A DNA stretch of 64,000 nucleotides from positions 954,001 through 1,018,000 of the forward strand of contig JAANYP010003718.1 of assembly GCA_020465985.1 (NCBI GenBank), in the 5' to 3' direction. Below, one piece after another: positions 47,276 to 59,399 of this stretch. Origin of the DNA: Centrapalus pauciflorus. Its lineage: Eukaryota > Streptophyta > Magnoliopsida > Asterales > Asteraceae. Every line of letters begins with the position of its first letter. Within the stretch, counting starts at the first letter, position 1. Under the pieces are notes generated by a model. The model was given only the letters and a program-made list of their open reading frames with translations. It was not told where the DNA came from and did not search any database. A program made the translations under genes and the position numbers.

Positions 47276-48162
47276 TCTTGCTTAATAAATAATATATTAG
47301 AACCTAAAAGGGTTAATTGTCAAAAAAGGCAACCGACTTTATTTTTTATTTTTTAAGGTAACCGAAATTGTTTGTAGTACAAATAAGGATCAAACTTTTA
47401 TTTTTATTATCATTTAACATAATTGTTACTTTAAATGATTAAAAAAAAAAGAATATTTGATCATCTTAAACGACAAAAAATATATAAAGTTGGTTACCTT
47501 AAATGAATAAACAAAACGTTTGATATTTTCTTTTATCATAAATAAATTTGGTTACGTTAAATGATAAAAAAATAAAAATAAAAGTTTGATCATCTTATAA
47601 ACAAACTTTAGGTTAAACAATATAAAAAAGATAAAACTGATTCCCAATAAACTCGAACTTAAAAGTAAGGTAGTGAAACACCCTTCCAACTAATTTAGAT
47701 GTTTCACAAATAATTTAGAATAATTAACGATAAATACTTGCGGAATTGTGGTCAAATTTAAATTTTCAATATACACAAGCCATCGACATGATCCTTCTCA
47801 CTATACTACCCATCAATATGCAAATTGATGGTGAATCATGGGTCAAAGATCAAGGGTTGCAATGTCTATACATTCAAAATATGATCGTTAATAGAAGCTA
47901 TATCCATTCCCATGTGTGAGTCATAACGGTAGTCCACTAAATCCCAATCCCAAGCATGTCAAATCATATACCAAAACAATGGAGCCGTTAGTCAAAGTCC
48001 AATCCACTATCAATGCGGTCCAGCGTGACCCATTCCTTTTTCCTGAAAGGTTAACAACTAAAGAGGGTCAACAAAGTTGAGTGGGTTGCTAGATTAGTAA
48101 AGAAACATAATATACATGCATGCAACAATAATCAACAAGTATGTCCAACTATCGAAGAGATT

Positions 48163-48303
48163 GAGCGCTCAATTTAGGCTTAAAGCTAGCCCAACGTATT
48201 GCTCAATTTAGGCTTAGAGCTAGCCCAACATATTGCTCAATTGAGACTTAGAGCTAGTCCAACGTGTTGCTCAATTTAGACTTAGAGCTAGTCCAACATA
48301 TTC
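48163..48303. repeat. Tandem repeat, four copies of about 34 bp
   Basis: Unit GCTCAATTTAGGCTTAGAGC then TAGCCCAACGTATT, at about 48169, 48201, 48235 and 48269, with a few changes between copies. Confidence 0.85.
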
Positions 48304-48674
48304 CATGGATATCCAGGTGAGGTCAAATGAGAGTTTAACGAGTATGGTGAGGTCCAACGTGCCTCACACAAGCCCAAATAAATCGTACATAGAAGAAGTG
48401 AAATCAAGTATGCAACCATTATCAATATGCCAACAAATAGCTCCACAAAGTATTCAACGAGGTATAGCTTCACAAAACATATCAAGTAGGGGAAGGTCAA
48501 ACGAAAGCTAAACAAGTTTAGTGAGGCCCAATATGCCTCACATATGTCCAACGAATCAATATGCAAGAATTGAGAACGAATAAGCTACTATTATCAAGAT
48601 ATCAATGAATGGCTCAACAATGTATTTAACAATGTGCAACAATAAGATAGATCAACAATAAGCAACGCACATTA

Positions 48675-50519
48675 TGTAACACTAATGCTAGAACTCACAG
48701 TGATCGGCAATAAGGTTTCCGCCTCCATAATCGTCCCAAATAAAAATCCAATTCAAGTTAAGCCCCAAACCGAAACATGGAGTCTTCAAGTCACGCAAGT
48801 ACTTTGGAACTTCAAAAGTATTCCCAATTATGTATACATATGACCTATAATATCATATTAAAAGTTGCATGAACATCCCAAACAAAACAATCAAATTATC
48901 AAGACCAAACATCTCATATTTTTGTTTATATCTAGCTGTGGAAAATAGGTTTTTAACCTTGTTATAGGTTAAGTTATATTAACATGTTTTAAAGTAAGAT
49001 AAAGTAGACTCTTTTATCTTTCATATCCAACTTGAATCATCCCAAACGGATCTATAACCAATTCTATATGAATTTATAAAGTTTGATTCAACATTTTCGG
49101 CAACTGCAGGTCAGCCGTATGATCATGCATTTTTGACCTGCTTAACGTCCAATCTAGCTTCATATGACTATTGTATACTAAAGTACACTCTCTTAGCTTT
49201 CCAACGACGTATGGCACGTCCAAAATGGAGCTTCGAGTGATTTTATATGAATTTTACAAGACAGCATGTCAAGGCTGTCCAAAATTCGAAAATCAAATGA
49301 TATTTGTCTCATTTCTCAATTTGACACATATGACGCATTTCAATTCAATTCATATCAACAACATATTTATACCAAAGAGTTTACAAATCATATTTATACC
49401 AATTTTAAGCCAAAATACATTCAAGACATTTCATCGAACACTTGGCGTGCGGTTTAAAAACATAACATCATTTTGAGCCTTTGTTCGTACTTATTCCCAA
49501 CCAATACTTGGAATCATTAATATAACATTTTTAGACCATATATGCCCTTCCAATACATGTAAAACATAAAAGATCGTCCATTGATTGATATGAACTCATT
49601 TGAGTTCATAAATGGGTTAAACTCATATCATCTCTTCAAAGCTCCAAATGAGATCTACTCAACTCTATTCAATTCCATACCAATATATAACATATTTGAA
49701 TTATAAATATTGTATAGAACAAGCTAGATCAATACAACCCAATCCCCCATTCACCATTGGAGCTCTTATGGAGCTCCTACTCATAATCACCACTTAAACC
49801 CAAATCAATCACATATTTATGACTCAAATACATTCATAAACCATAAATATTAACCTACACTTGATATTTGAGTCATTTATCAACTCAATCTAACAAACCC
49901 CATTTAGGGTTCCATTCTCCAAAATGAAGAATAAAGGAAGAAGATGAAGTAAGAGATGGAAGTGAGCATTATACCTTCAATGGAGCTTTAATCTTTTACC
50001 AAATCACTAGCCAAATTGTTGCAAATCCAAACCCTAGCTCAATCTCTCTTTTTCTCTCCTTTTTCTCCTTCTAAATGCAAGAATGAATGTGTGTGCAAGG
50101 TGTGTGTGTATGCATACGTTTTTGAAAGAAAAAGAAGGGGGGAAAGTTTGACCATTTGCCACTTTGCCCCCTCCAACTTATCATCTTTTATTCTAATACA
50201 ACCCATAATGCTATAACTTGCATTTATTTTAATAATTCAATACCCAAATGAGTAATTTTGACATAATTATATTAAATAGATTCAAACACTACATTAAACC
50301 ATTTTTATGTCATACTAATCATTATTTAGTTTTCAAAGTACATTACCTATTTTTGTCATTTCACGACAACTCAACATTTTATTTTATTTTTAATCATTCA
50401 AATCCCAATAATAGCAATCGTCCCTAATATTTGGTAATTAACTCATAATATTGCACTTAAGTTCACTATTATAATTGTTTCACAAAGTTAATTACCATTT
50501 TAATTATTGGGGTGTTACA
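48675..50519 (-). repeat. Probable gypsy LTR (minus), 1.85 kb
   Basis: Minus-strand borders TGTAACACCCC (50519) and AGTGTTACA (48675) match the TG...CA and TGTAACAYCC border class of the other gypsy LTRs. A pyrimidine/TG-rich UTR-like part lies at 50040-50110. No primer site, polypurine tract or matching flank (CATTA against GGTAG) was found, so solo LTR or truncated element cannot be separated. Confidence 0.45.
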
Positions 50520-51188
50520 GGTAGCACTTGGTTCGCATAATGTTTTAAAAGGAATTGGAATCTGTTCAGGAATTGGAATCTGCAAGGAATTGGAATCTGA
50601 ATCCAAATCATGTTTGGTTGGCTAAAAATGAAATTGGAATCCAATTTCATAATTCGTTGGTAGGGTAGGGTGGGATGAGTGGGTAAAGGTGGACAATTAT
50701 CTAAGGTAAGAATAGGATGAGATGGATAGGGGTAGGGTGGTTGGGTGAGATAGGGTGGGTAGGGTGGATGAAGGATGAGTAGGGTAATGTATGGTGGGTA
50801 GTTAGTAAGAGTAGGTTGGATAGCGTAGGTAGGGTAAGAGTATGTGGGTTTGGTGGGTAACATATGATGGATGATGGATGAGGGATGCGTAAATGGGTAG
50901 GGGTAAGTATGGTGGGTAGTAGGTAAGAGTAGGTTGGACAACGTAGGTAAGGTAGGGGTGAGTGGGTGGGTAGAGGTGGATAAGTTTATAAAGTAGTAAT
51001 AAGATGAGATGGATATGGTAGGGTAGGGTAGGGTAGGGTAGGGTGGGTGGGGTGGATGAGGGATGAGTGGGTGGGTATGGTGGGTAGTAGGTAAGAGTAG
51101 ATTGGATAGTGTAGGTAGGGTAGGTGGGCCGGGTGAGGTGGGTAATGTATGATGAATGAGGGATGAGTAGGTAAGTAGGGGTAGGTAT

Positions 51189-53136
51189 TAGGCATGGCAA
51201 AAAAACGCAACCCCGACGGGGAACCCGTAACTCGACCCCGATTTGACCGGGGAATCCTCGAGTTGACCGGCGATGGGGATGGGGACGGGGAATCCCCGAT
51301 TTAAAATAATGAGGATGGGGCGGGGATGGGAGACACTTTAATCCCCGACCCGGATCCGACCCGGTTATAAATTATGTTTTAATATAATCTAGTTTATAAC
51401 CCACGTATTACGTGGATATTTTTAATTAAATTTATTTATATAAAATGTATATGAGTAAAAATAAAAACATACAAAAATAATAATTGTGTTTATTTTTTAT
51501 TATTTACAGATTAAAAAATAGAGTATATTTATCTTTTTTTAAAATATTAAATTGTATTTATCTTTTATTTTTTATAAGTTGTAATTATCTTTTTGGTGAA
51601 CGTAGAAAATTACACGTGACATTTGATGTTTTCCTTTATTATACATAATAATAATAATAATTTCCACAACTAATTCAAATTATTACATTTGGATCTAATT
51701 ATGATTATTATGGATAATAATGATAGATATTTATTTTAGGTAAACATTAATTTTAAATGTTACAAAATCTAATTTATTACTAATTAATTAATGAAAAAAA
51801 TAAAGTCAAAATTTAATGCAATTAAGTTAAGGTGTTAAATTTGGAAAAAGAGGTGGAAAAATAAAATTTTTATGTATTGTAGAAGTGAGATGTGACATGA
51901 ATTGTTTTGTTTTATTATAATATATAGGTTAATCAACCCATGTATTACACGGGTTGATTTAGAAAATACATATTTTTTTATATTTTAATAAATTATTATA
52001 AAATTTATATATAATTAAAATAAAAATAATTGAAAGCTAGTTAAATTAAAGATAAAAAAAAATACTTAGTTGTTTGATATTAAATAAAAATATATTATTA
52101 TATTGTATTATTAAAGACAGATATAATGTGTTTGCAAAAAATGTTTCTTTTAATTTTTATTAACTTCAAATATGAAATATCAATGTAAGAAACAAAAAAC
52201 TTCAATTATGTGAATGTTTATATATATTAAAAATGATAAAATATAAAAATGGAATATCTGAAAATCAACAATAAAAAATTATAATATTCACAATTGAAGT
52301 TTTATCAATTAAATTTTAAATCTTGTTAGCAAAATAATTAACAAAAATTTATAATTTTATTTACTACACTTCTACATTTAATCCAAAATTTTACATTTGA
52401 ATTTAACTATGATCATTAAGGATAATAATGACACATATTTATTTTAGGTAAATATTAATTCATTAATGAAAAAATTAAAAACAAAATTTAATGTAATTAA
52501 GTTAAGGTAGTAAATTTGGAAATGAATTAAAAAAACGGTATAGATATAATTATTGATTTTAATTAAGGGTATAAAAGACATTTCATAAATAATTATGAGT
52601 TGTCATTAATCTGGACCATTGATTTTCTTTCCATCCAATGGTCCAGATGCTCCAAGTGGTTTTCTTATTATATATAGTATAGATTATTATATATATTTAA
52701 CTTTACAATGTAAATTATTCATTACATTTTATATAATATATTAAATATCATTGTATATAACTTTTCTATTGTTTAAAATACTATTGTTATTCTTCATTTT
52801 ATTGGTTTTATAAATATTTTGCATCCATTTCTTTGTTTTAGTTTTATCACAAATTATACGTTATATATGTAAATACCTCAAATATGTTTGAATTAAGTTT
52901 TTTTAATGTTTATTTACATATATTTTTCTACTAAATTACTATTTAGAGTTTAAACTTAAATAATCTTTATAAACTTGAAAAACACGATTTCTCGACGGGG
53001 ATCCCGATCCCCGATTGGGACGGGGATGGGAATAGAAACTCATTTCCCGGGGAATGAGAGAGAGGATTATGAAGCGGGGATGGGGATGAGAATTGAGATC
53101 CCCGCTCCGTCCCGCCCCACCCCATTGTCATCCCTA
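51189..53136. mobile_element. hAT element with exact 8-bp target duplication, hosting a Helitron
   Basis: Ends TAGGCATGGCAAAAAAACGC and ...CCATTGTCATCCCTA are terminal repeats. Flanks GTAGGTAT on both sides (51181-51188, 53137-53144) are an exact 8-bp duplication. Subterminal arms are rich in CCCCGAC/GGGGATGGGGA words. Without the Helitron at 51389-52683 it is about 650 bp. No transposase. Confidence 0.85.
51389..52683 (-). mobile_element. Non-autonomous Helitron (H3), 1295 bp
   Basis: Minus-strand start TCTATACTATATATAATAAG (52683), end CTAG (51389) with hairpin CCACGTAATACGTGG just inside. It matches H2 (16884-18156) over its whole length, including the internal hairpin CCCGTGTAATACATGGG near 51937-51953. 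The base after CTAG is A rather than the usual T. Confidence 0.8.
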
Positions 53137-53615
53137 GTAGGTATGGTGGGTAGTAGTTAAGAGTAGGTTGGATAACATAGGTAGGGTTGGGGTAGGTGGG
53201 TTAGAGGTGGGTGGGATGGGGTAAGATAGGATAGGACGGGGTAGGGTGTGTGGGTAGGTAGGTAATGGTAGGTATGATGGGTAGTAGGTGAGAGTAGGTT
53301 GGATAGCAAAGATAGGGTTGGGATAGGTGGGTGGGATAGGGTAGGGTAGGGTGGGTATGGGTGGGTGGGTCGGTAGGTAGGTAGGATGAGTGGGTTAAGA
53401 CTAGACATGGTGTAGTGTAGTGTGTTAAACGTAAGGGGTATTTTTGTAATCAACCACATTCTGTTTGAAAAGGAATTGAATTCCATAGAATGTTATTTTC
53501 ATTTATTCATTGGAAAATTTCAATTTTGATGGAATTCAATTGCTTTTATAATTGAACCAAATACATGAATTGACTGGACCCTCCAATTCCCCCGGATTTC
53601 GGTGACGGTCACTAG

Positions 53616-53983
53616 GTGCGTTTAGTTACAGAAAATTTTCAAAATTTCCATCTCACTTTTTAACAAAAATGAAAACTTGTTTACTTAACAACAATTTCAT
53701 AAATTTTCATTTCACTTTTTAAAATACCACTTTTCATATTCACTCTCTTACTTTTCTATTATCTACCCTATTTCTTTATAATACTTTCTTTCCCTCTCCT
53801 ACTTTTCCATCATCTATCCTATTTTTTTATTTTATAATCACTCATCTTATTTTTCTAAAAACTAAAACTTCATCATCTAAACAAGTTTTCACTTTTCATA
53901 GAAACCATTGTTTTTTTTTCTAAAAACTATAACTTGAAAACTGAAATTGAAAAATATCTGATTTTCGTGAACTGAACGCCAAC
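53616..53983. mobile_element. Family A MITE, copy at 53.6 kb
   Basis: GTGCGTTTAGTTACAGAAAA and inverted TTTTCGTGAACTGAACGCCAAC ends; nearly the same sequence as 301-665 over its whole length. It lies about 600 bp upstream of ZUP1. Flanks share CTA only. Confidence 0.8.
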
Positions 53984-54580
53984 CTAACCCTCTGTTCTCG
54001 AACCAATTTAAACGGAGGAAATGAAAAGAAAGCTGAAGAAAGTGGGAAAAAATAAATAAAGTTGTGTTCTTTTATCATTTTTAAGGAAGGAAAGTAAGAG
54101 AAGATGAAAGAAAGTATCAAAGGTTTTCTTTCCAAATGTTTCTTCCCAAATATGGGAAGAAAGTGAAGGAAAGAAAGACTAGTGAAATGTTGTCTATGTA
54201 AATTACAAAGAAACAAAAAGGTTTTATTTTCTTTCCTCGTTCTTCAAGAACATAAATTTTCTTTGATTCATCTTTCTTTCCTTCATGTTCAAGAACACAA
54301 ACACAAAATTATTTTCTCTTTCTCTTTCTTTCTTTCATGTTTCTTTCCTCCATCTTTCTTTCTCTTCTCTTGTTTTCTAACACGAGAACAGAGCGTAACT
54401 GTTTTAGTGGTTTCCACTTTCCAGTTCTGATACAAATTGGGGAGTAACAGAACTTCATTGTTCACTACATTTAGAAAGTCCATTCCCCCGGCCTCTTCGC
54501 TTCCCTTCTTCTCTAGAATTACAATTTTCAACTTTTTCATCGCCTCTTTTTTCTTTGTCAAGTTTCAATCTAATCTACAA
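53984..54580 (+). promoter_or_regulatory. ZUP1 upstream region
   Basis: Long TTTC/GAAAG-rich blocks (54020-54390), with purine-rich then pyrimidine-rich halves related as inverted repeats (AAGAAAG... at 54005-54175, CTTTCTTT... at 54226-54370). These may be a foldback repeat with CTCTGTTCTC...GAGAACAGAG ends (53991-54000, 54383-54393). The 5' UTR probably starts after about 54420. Confidence 0.4.
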
Positions 54581-57500
54581 ATGACCTGGTCGTTTTGCCC
54601 TTTCTGTTCCCGACAAGTTCTTTCAATAGAACTCCAAAGGTATTCAATTCATCGTTTACCGTCAGTACTTTTGAGGGTTTTGATTGGTGTTTTAAGGGCC
54701 GGTTTCTTCTTGTTTAGGCACGCCAACAATCACTTTGAGTTTGAGGATGAGGATGAAGATTTGGCCACTGATATCCAGTTGCTGAATCACCGTCAGGATG
54801 AAGATATCGCCATCAATTCGGCCGCAGTTTCCTCATCTTCCGCATTGCTCGTTAAGGTGATGCTTGCCTCTGTCTCTGACTCTATTATGAAGCAATCTGC
54901 TCTGCATATGCATGACTCTGTTATCTTGTTCATTGCCGAATCTGCAGCATACAATATGAACATAACTGCCTCAAAAATTACTTATGAATTCGTTAAGGCA
55001 TTTGTATTAATATCAACTTAATAAATCTGAAAGGATACAAACACATACATACGCATACAAATGCATCTATGGCCCAATTAGTTGTTCTTTTTTAAGATTA
55101 CTTGTTTGTACTATGACATGCAGCCTAATTAAATCCATGATAGATATAATCCTTACCTTACGGCACTGGCAGGTTGATGATACCGTTCAACCAGAAATTG
55201 ATTTTCCTGAAAATGTTAGTTCTGCAAGGTGCGAGTCTAGAAGTTATGGTGGAGAAAGCACTACTGCTGAAATTAAGCATGATTTTATTGGGTTGTTGAA
55301 CAAGTGTTTGGAGAGTGATGCCGGTAATTCCACTAGTATATTGTCAGGCTATGTTGAACATTTCCAGAGCTTAAAGAACAAAGACATTGGCTGGGGCTGT
55401 GGCTGGCGTAACATTCAAATGCTTAGCTCTCATTTGCTTGTGCAGAGGCAAGAAGCAAGGGAGGTTCTATTTGGTGGATGTGGATTTGTGCCTGATATTC
55501 CTTCACTCCAAAGATGGCTTGAAATTGCATGGGAGAAGGGCTTTGATACAGCAGGATCAAATGATTTTGATCAAAAGATATATGGGAAAAGAAGTTGGAT
55601 TGGCACCACGGAGTGCGCTGCACTTTTTCGTTCTTTTGGGCTTCGTGCGCATATTGTGGATTTCTATAGTTCAAGTCGTCATTGTGAGACTGGAGATCAT
55701 GGCAAGAGGAAGTCAACACCAGTTACTGGACCGATGGATAAATATCTTAAAAGACGGGATGCTGATGCAGGTTTCGGTAGTAATAACAACAAGGACATAC
55801 ATGTGGGACATGAAATGCTCAAGGGTCATCAACTTCTTGCCAATTGGGTGTGGTCATACTTTTCTGACAATATGCCCCCAAGAAAATCAGGCTGCAGCAG
55901 GGTTGTCATCACTGAGAAAGCGTAAGTCTAATTGGTATCTGATACGAAATCAGAATTTGAGTTAAGGAAACAGAGGATAACATAGATAAACTCAGGCTTT
56001 GATTAGTAATTGACTGAAAGTAGAACAGGAGATAAACTCAACCAAATGGTTGCCTAGGGAAATCTCTCTCTCACAATCATATGACTGGAGCCCCTCTCAC
56101 AGCTTTGCAAAGCAGAGAGTCTAACAAATTCTAAACAATAATCTTCCCTGCCTCTATGACTCCCCTCTCCCCTTTATTTATAGATCCTCCATAGAACTAA
56201 GTACTAACATCATTACTAAAATACACTTTCTAGAATATACTGTTGTATATCCCTATCAATACTCTCCCCTTGTAAAAGTCTTGACCTCAAGACTTGCTTC
56301 CAGAAGTGATCCACGAAATGCTAGATTGATGTGCTGGTGATAGGGCTTGGATGCAAATTACCATAAGGAATTTCTTCAATGAGATGATAGTCTCCATGAA
56401 CTTCCTCAATCTCATCATCCCCTAAAAGAACACGTAATTGACCCTGAGGACACTTGTGAGTAGAGCCAAATTGCTGTCCACAACGAAAACACAACCCTTC
56501 TTACGGCAGTCTTCCCATTCAGTGTGAGTCAAGGAACGTACTCCTCTATCACGATGCATCGTGGAAGCATTGGCAACATAAACAGTGGTTTTTTGAGGAG
56601 CAAAGGCGGGCCGATTGAAGTCAGATGGTAAGGCCGAAGGAGGATCCATTATTAGAGCGTTAATGAGAGCAGTAAAAGTGGAGTGGCCCAATTGTGAGGT
56701 TTTAGCAAAAGGAGTAATCCGATCCAAAGGAAACCCAGCAGTAGGCCCATCATTATAGTGATATTGGAAACACGATTGAGAGACAGGCACCGTCGAAGGT
56801 CGAAGCATCTCCTCCACATCCTTAGCCAGATACGTAGCATCTCGAGAGTGGGGATGATGCAATCGAACCCACCGCTTATTATCTTCTCGCAAACCAGCAA
56901 TAAAGTACCCAATCGCTTGCGATTCAGGAAATTTCGGAACCAAGGACAGAAGATATTCGAAATCATCGATATACTTGTGGATGGAATCAAACTGTTTAAT
57001 GGAGGATTATTGTTCAAAAGGATTCTGTATCCAGGCCACTAAAACGTTGCAACAACTCCAATTGAAATTGATCCCAAGTGAGAGAGTCATGAACTTGATT
57101 AACGATTGTGAACCGGTGTTGAGCAACTCCCACCACCCTCAACTGTGCTAAACGAATTCGAAGAGGAGTACCGTTGATATCAAAATACATAATCTATCCT
57201 TGAGGGTCGAAACCATAAAACTCAGGGAGTTTTATCTTCTTCACAGCCCAAGTTAATACCACCTAATCATGGGGAGGAGTCTGGCCACCACCAATTCTGC
57301 CATCCCCGCCTCTAGACTCCACATAAATTCCACAATCGCTTTCATCATTTGAAACAGATCTCTTGCCTTGTTGCTTCATAAAGCCCATCATCAACTTGTG
57401 GAACTCCACAGCTTCAATGCGATCTGCTTCCAGAGATTGCATAACAGTTTTGATCTCCAAGACATCGGCTTGGAGCGCTGAATTTGCTCCTTGTGTTGGT

Positions 57501-58817
57501 CAAGTCGTGATTGATCAAGTCAGGTTTGAACCATTGTCGGAAAAAAAAAATCGGTAGAGACAGAATGTAGGCAGGTCGGACCAATGATACGAAATTGGAA
57601 TTTGAGTTAGGTAACAGAGGATAACGGAGATAAACTCGGGCTTTGATTAGTAATTGACTGAAAATAGAATAGGAGACAAACTCAACCAAATGGTTGCCCA
57701 GGGAAATCCCTCTCTCACAATCTAATGATTGGAGCCCCTCTCACAGCTTTGCAAAGCAGAGAGTCTAACAGATTCTAAACAATAATCTTCCCTGCCTCTA
57801 TCACTCCCCTCTCCCCTTTATTTATAGATTTTCCATATAACTAACTACTAACATAATTACTAAAATACCCCTAAAATACCCTTGCTAGACTATACTATTG
57901 TATATCCCTATCAGTATCTATCATCAGTCCCTGGGCATGTATTTAGTGGTGATGAGAGTATATTTGTTGATAGAATTTATGTGTGATTGTGTTTAATCTT
58001 CTGCAAAACTTGTTGAGCAGGCCCTTGTATTTCCAGCACGATGGACATTCAAGAACTATAATTGGAATTCAATTGAAAAGTTTCCCAAATGGGATGCAGC
58101 ATTACAACCTGCTAATTTTAGATCCTGCTCATGTAAGTACATTCTTTATAATTGGTATGTGTTTTAAATACCAGTGGCTTTGCTGCTTGTATGGGCAACG
58201 TGGAAATGTTTTAAGTGACTATAGAGTCGAGTGTTGGGGGATTGAATGCATTTAGAGATTTACCATTCTTCTTATTTGAAAAAAGTATCTATTAGCTTTT
58301 TCTTTCTTTCCCTTTCACCTTTGGGGCTAGGGCCTAGGTTGTTTTACTGAAGCCATCATATGGTTTTGATACAAAAAACGACATTGGTTAGATGCCATGA
58401 AGACATGGGGAAAAGCATGTAGGCACTATTGAGGTCCTGGATCAAATTGTTTGTTCTTTTAGCCTTACTGTTGATGAAGTTTTGAAATCATGGCTACCAA
58501 TTTACACATTAATGAACAGGATATATATATGCTTCTAAATGCTTACAGGAAACTGAAGTTTTAAAAAATTGTCTTATCAAGAAAGTTGGATGGCAAAGGT
58601 TAATAAAAAGAGGGGTTCACACTCTGAAGAAGAAGCTGGACTACCAGGTTATATTTTGTTTTGTTTTGCATTGAACTGCTTTAATATGATAATCCAATGA
58701 ATAAAATAAGCTAACAATGTGCTTTTGTTTCAGCTGTGTTTTATTGATCCTGGAATTGCCCTAGGAGCAGAAATTGAGAAGCTTAAGACCTTGGATAGTA
58801 CCCGTTTTGAAATATAA
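54581..58817 (+). CDS. ZUFSP/ZUP1-type C78 cysteine peptidase (zinc finger deubiquitinase)
   Basis: Six exons: 54581-54639, 54718-54856, 55173-55921, 58021-58132, 58549-58647, 58734-58817. GT-AG introns; phases join to 413 codons. Exon 1-2 forms a C2H2 finger: Cys6, Cys9, His21, His25 (CPFC...HANNH); the histidines exist only when the first intron is spliced. The peptidase C78 domain has the Cys box DIGWGCGWRNIQM (Cys142), the His box QHDGHSRTIIG (His325) and LLILDPAH (Asp350). The His and Asp arrangement matches human ZUFSP, which cuts K63-linked ubiquitin chains at sites of DNA damage, better than UfSP1/2, where Asp and His form a DPH motif. Ubiquitin specificity here is inferred. Human ZUFSP is longer, with more fingers and helical ubiquitin-binding arms; the plant form is compact. 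Intron 3 holds a 1974-bp retroelement; without it the intron is about 120 bp. Confidence 0.9.
55940..57913 (-). mobile_element. Non-autonomous gag-only LTR element (TR-GAG type) in ZUP1 intron 3
   Basis: LTRs at 57585-57913 (5') and 55940-56258 (3') in minus orientation have TGATA...TATCA ends. The exact 5-bp target duplication is GTATC (55935-55939, 57914-57918). A polypurine tract AAGGGGAGAG (minus, about 56262-56271) abuts the 3' LTR. The base run after the 5' LTR begins TTGGTCCGACCTG, a primer-site candidate of unknown tRNA. The 1.33-kb interior holds only a decayed gag, no protease, RT or integrase. LTRs differ at roughly 8% by eye, so it is much older than the gypsy copy at 29846. It is antisense to ZUP1. 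Confidence 0.88.
56380..57460 (-). pseudogene. gag pseudogene of the gag-only element
   Basis: Minus-strand pieces: a start-like segment from 57460 (MEIKTVMQSLEADRIEAVEF), a broken middle, then a long frame 56943-56422 with VPKFPESQAIGYFIAGLRED, a gag-domain signature. After a one-base shift near 56480 the zinc knuckle reads GLCFRCGQQFGSTHKC, the CX2CX7HX2C form seen in plant Ty3/gypsy gag. Stops around 57000-57260 kill it. Confidence 0.75.
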
Positions 58818-59071
58818 AACCGGTGAAGCAGTGAGTAAATGGCTGTTCCTCTTGAATGATTGTTGAATCGAACCTATCCATCTATAGAGCAAGGAAACGA
58901 GCAGAGTTTTCATCCCCATCTTATTTAGTCTGTAATGCATTCATATATCATTTACTCTCTATATACACACACACATTCTCTCATATCTATTCTCTCGTGA
59001 CTCTCTATATACACACATTTCAATTTAAAAAAAACGTCTTTATCATTTTCATCTTTGGAGTCAATAGATTT
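58818..59071 (+). other. ZUP1 3' UTR and flank
   Basis: No gene. Contains CACACACA and TATATA short runs. No clear polyadenylation signal was singled out. Confidence 0.4.
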
Positions 59072-59275
59072 TAGGGTAAATTACAAATTTCGTCCCTGTG
59101 GTTATACATAAATTATGGATTCCGTCCTTTCCAGGCTGAAATTACAACTACAGTACTTATGGTTTGCTCTTTTGTTATGGTTTTAGTCCTTTGTCCAACT
59201 ATTTTTTTAAAAATGACCATTTTACCCTTCAGAATATTATAAAAATAGGTACTAACCTTTATTTTTCATACAATT
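59072..59275 (+). repeat. Single terminal repeat of a MULE-like element
   Basis: GGGTAAATTACAAATTTCGTCCCTGTGG and the following TTTAGTCCTTTGTCC...CATTTTACCCTT are the type of end seen in the Pack-MULE at 29235. No inverted partner was found to the right, so the element is truncated or its other end is outside. Confidence 0.5.
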
Positions 59276-59399
59276 AAATAATAAAAATACTATAAAATTT
59301 GTCATCTATCTTATAAAAAAAATAATAACTAAAGATTTATAAAATCACTCACTCTAAAAGTTTCTCTCTGGATAAACCATATCTCTTTCTCTCTCTAAA

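Larger units (their letters stand above)
50655..53400. repeat. G-rich minisatellite, split by a hAT element
   Basis: GGTAGGGT/GGTGGGTA-rich arrays at 50655-51188 and 53137-53400 on the plus strand. A longer unit beginning AGAGTAGGTTGGATAGCGTA recurs at about 50806, 50927, 51094, 53160 and 53290. The tract at 51016-51052 has seven GGG runs with one- to two-base loops. Pro/Tyr/Thr-rich minus-strand frames are artefacts. The outer edges (CACTTGGTTCGCATAATG at 50525, CAATTATAAAAGC inverted near 53550) suggest the array sits in an older foldback element. Confidence 0.85.

Noticed and set aside
48163..48303. CRISPR-like array
   Set aside because: Contiguous tandem repeat without spacers, in plant DNA.
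51016..51052. Interstitial telomere repeat
   Set aside because: The unit is TAGGG/TGGG, not the plant TTTAGGG, and it grades into the minisatellite.
50504..53486. Pro/Tyr/Thr-rich minus-strand frames (THPYPPYP-type)
   Set aside because: They are translations of the G-rich minisatellite and shift frame freely.
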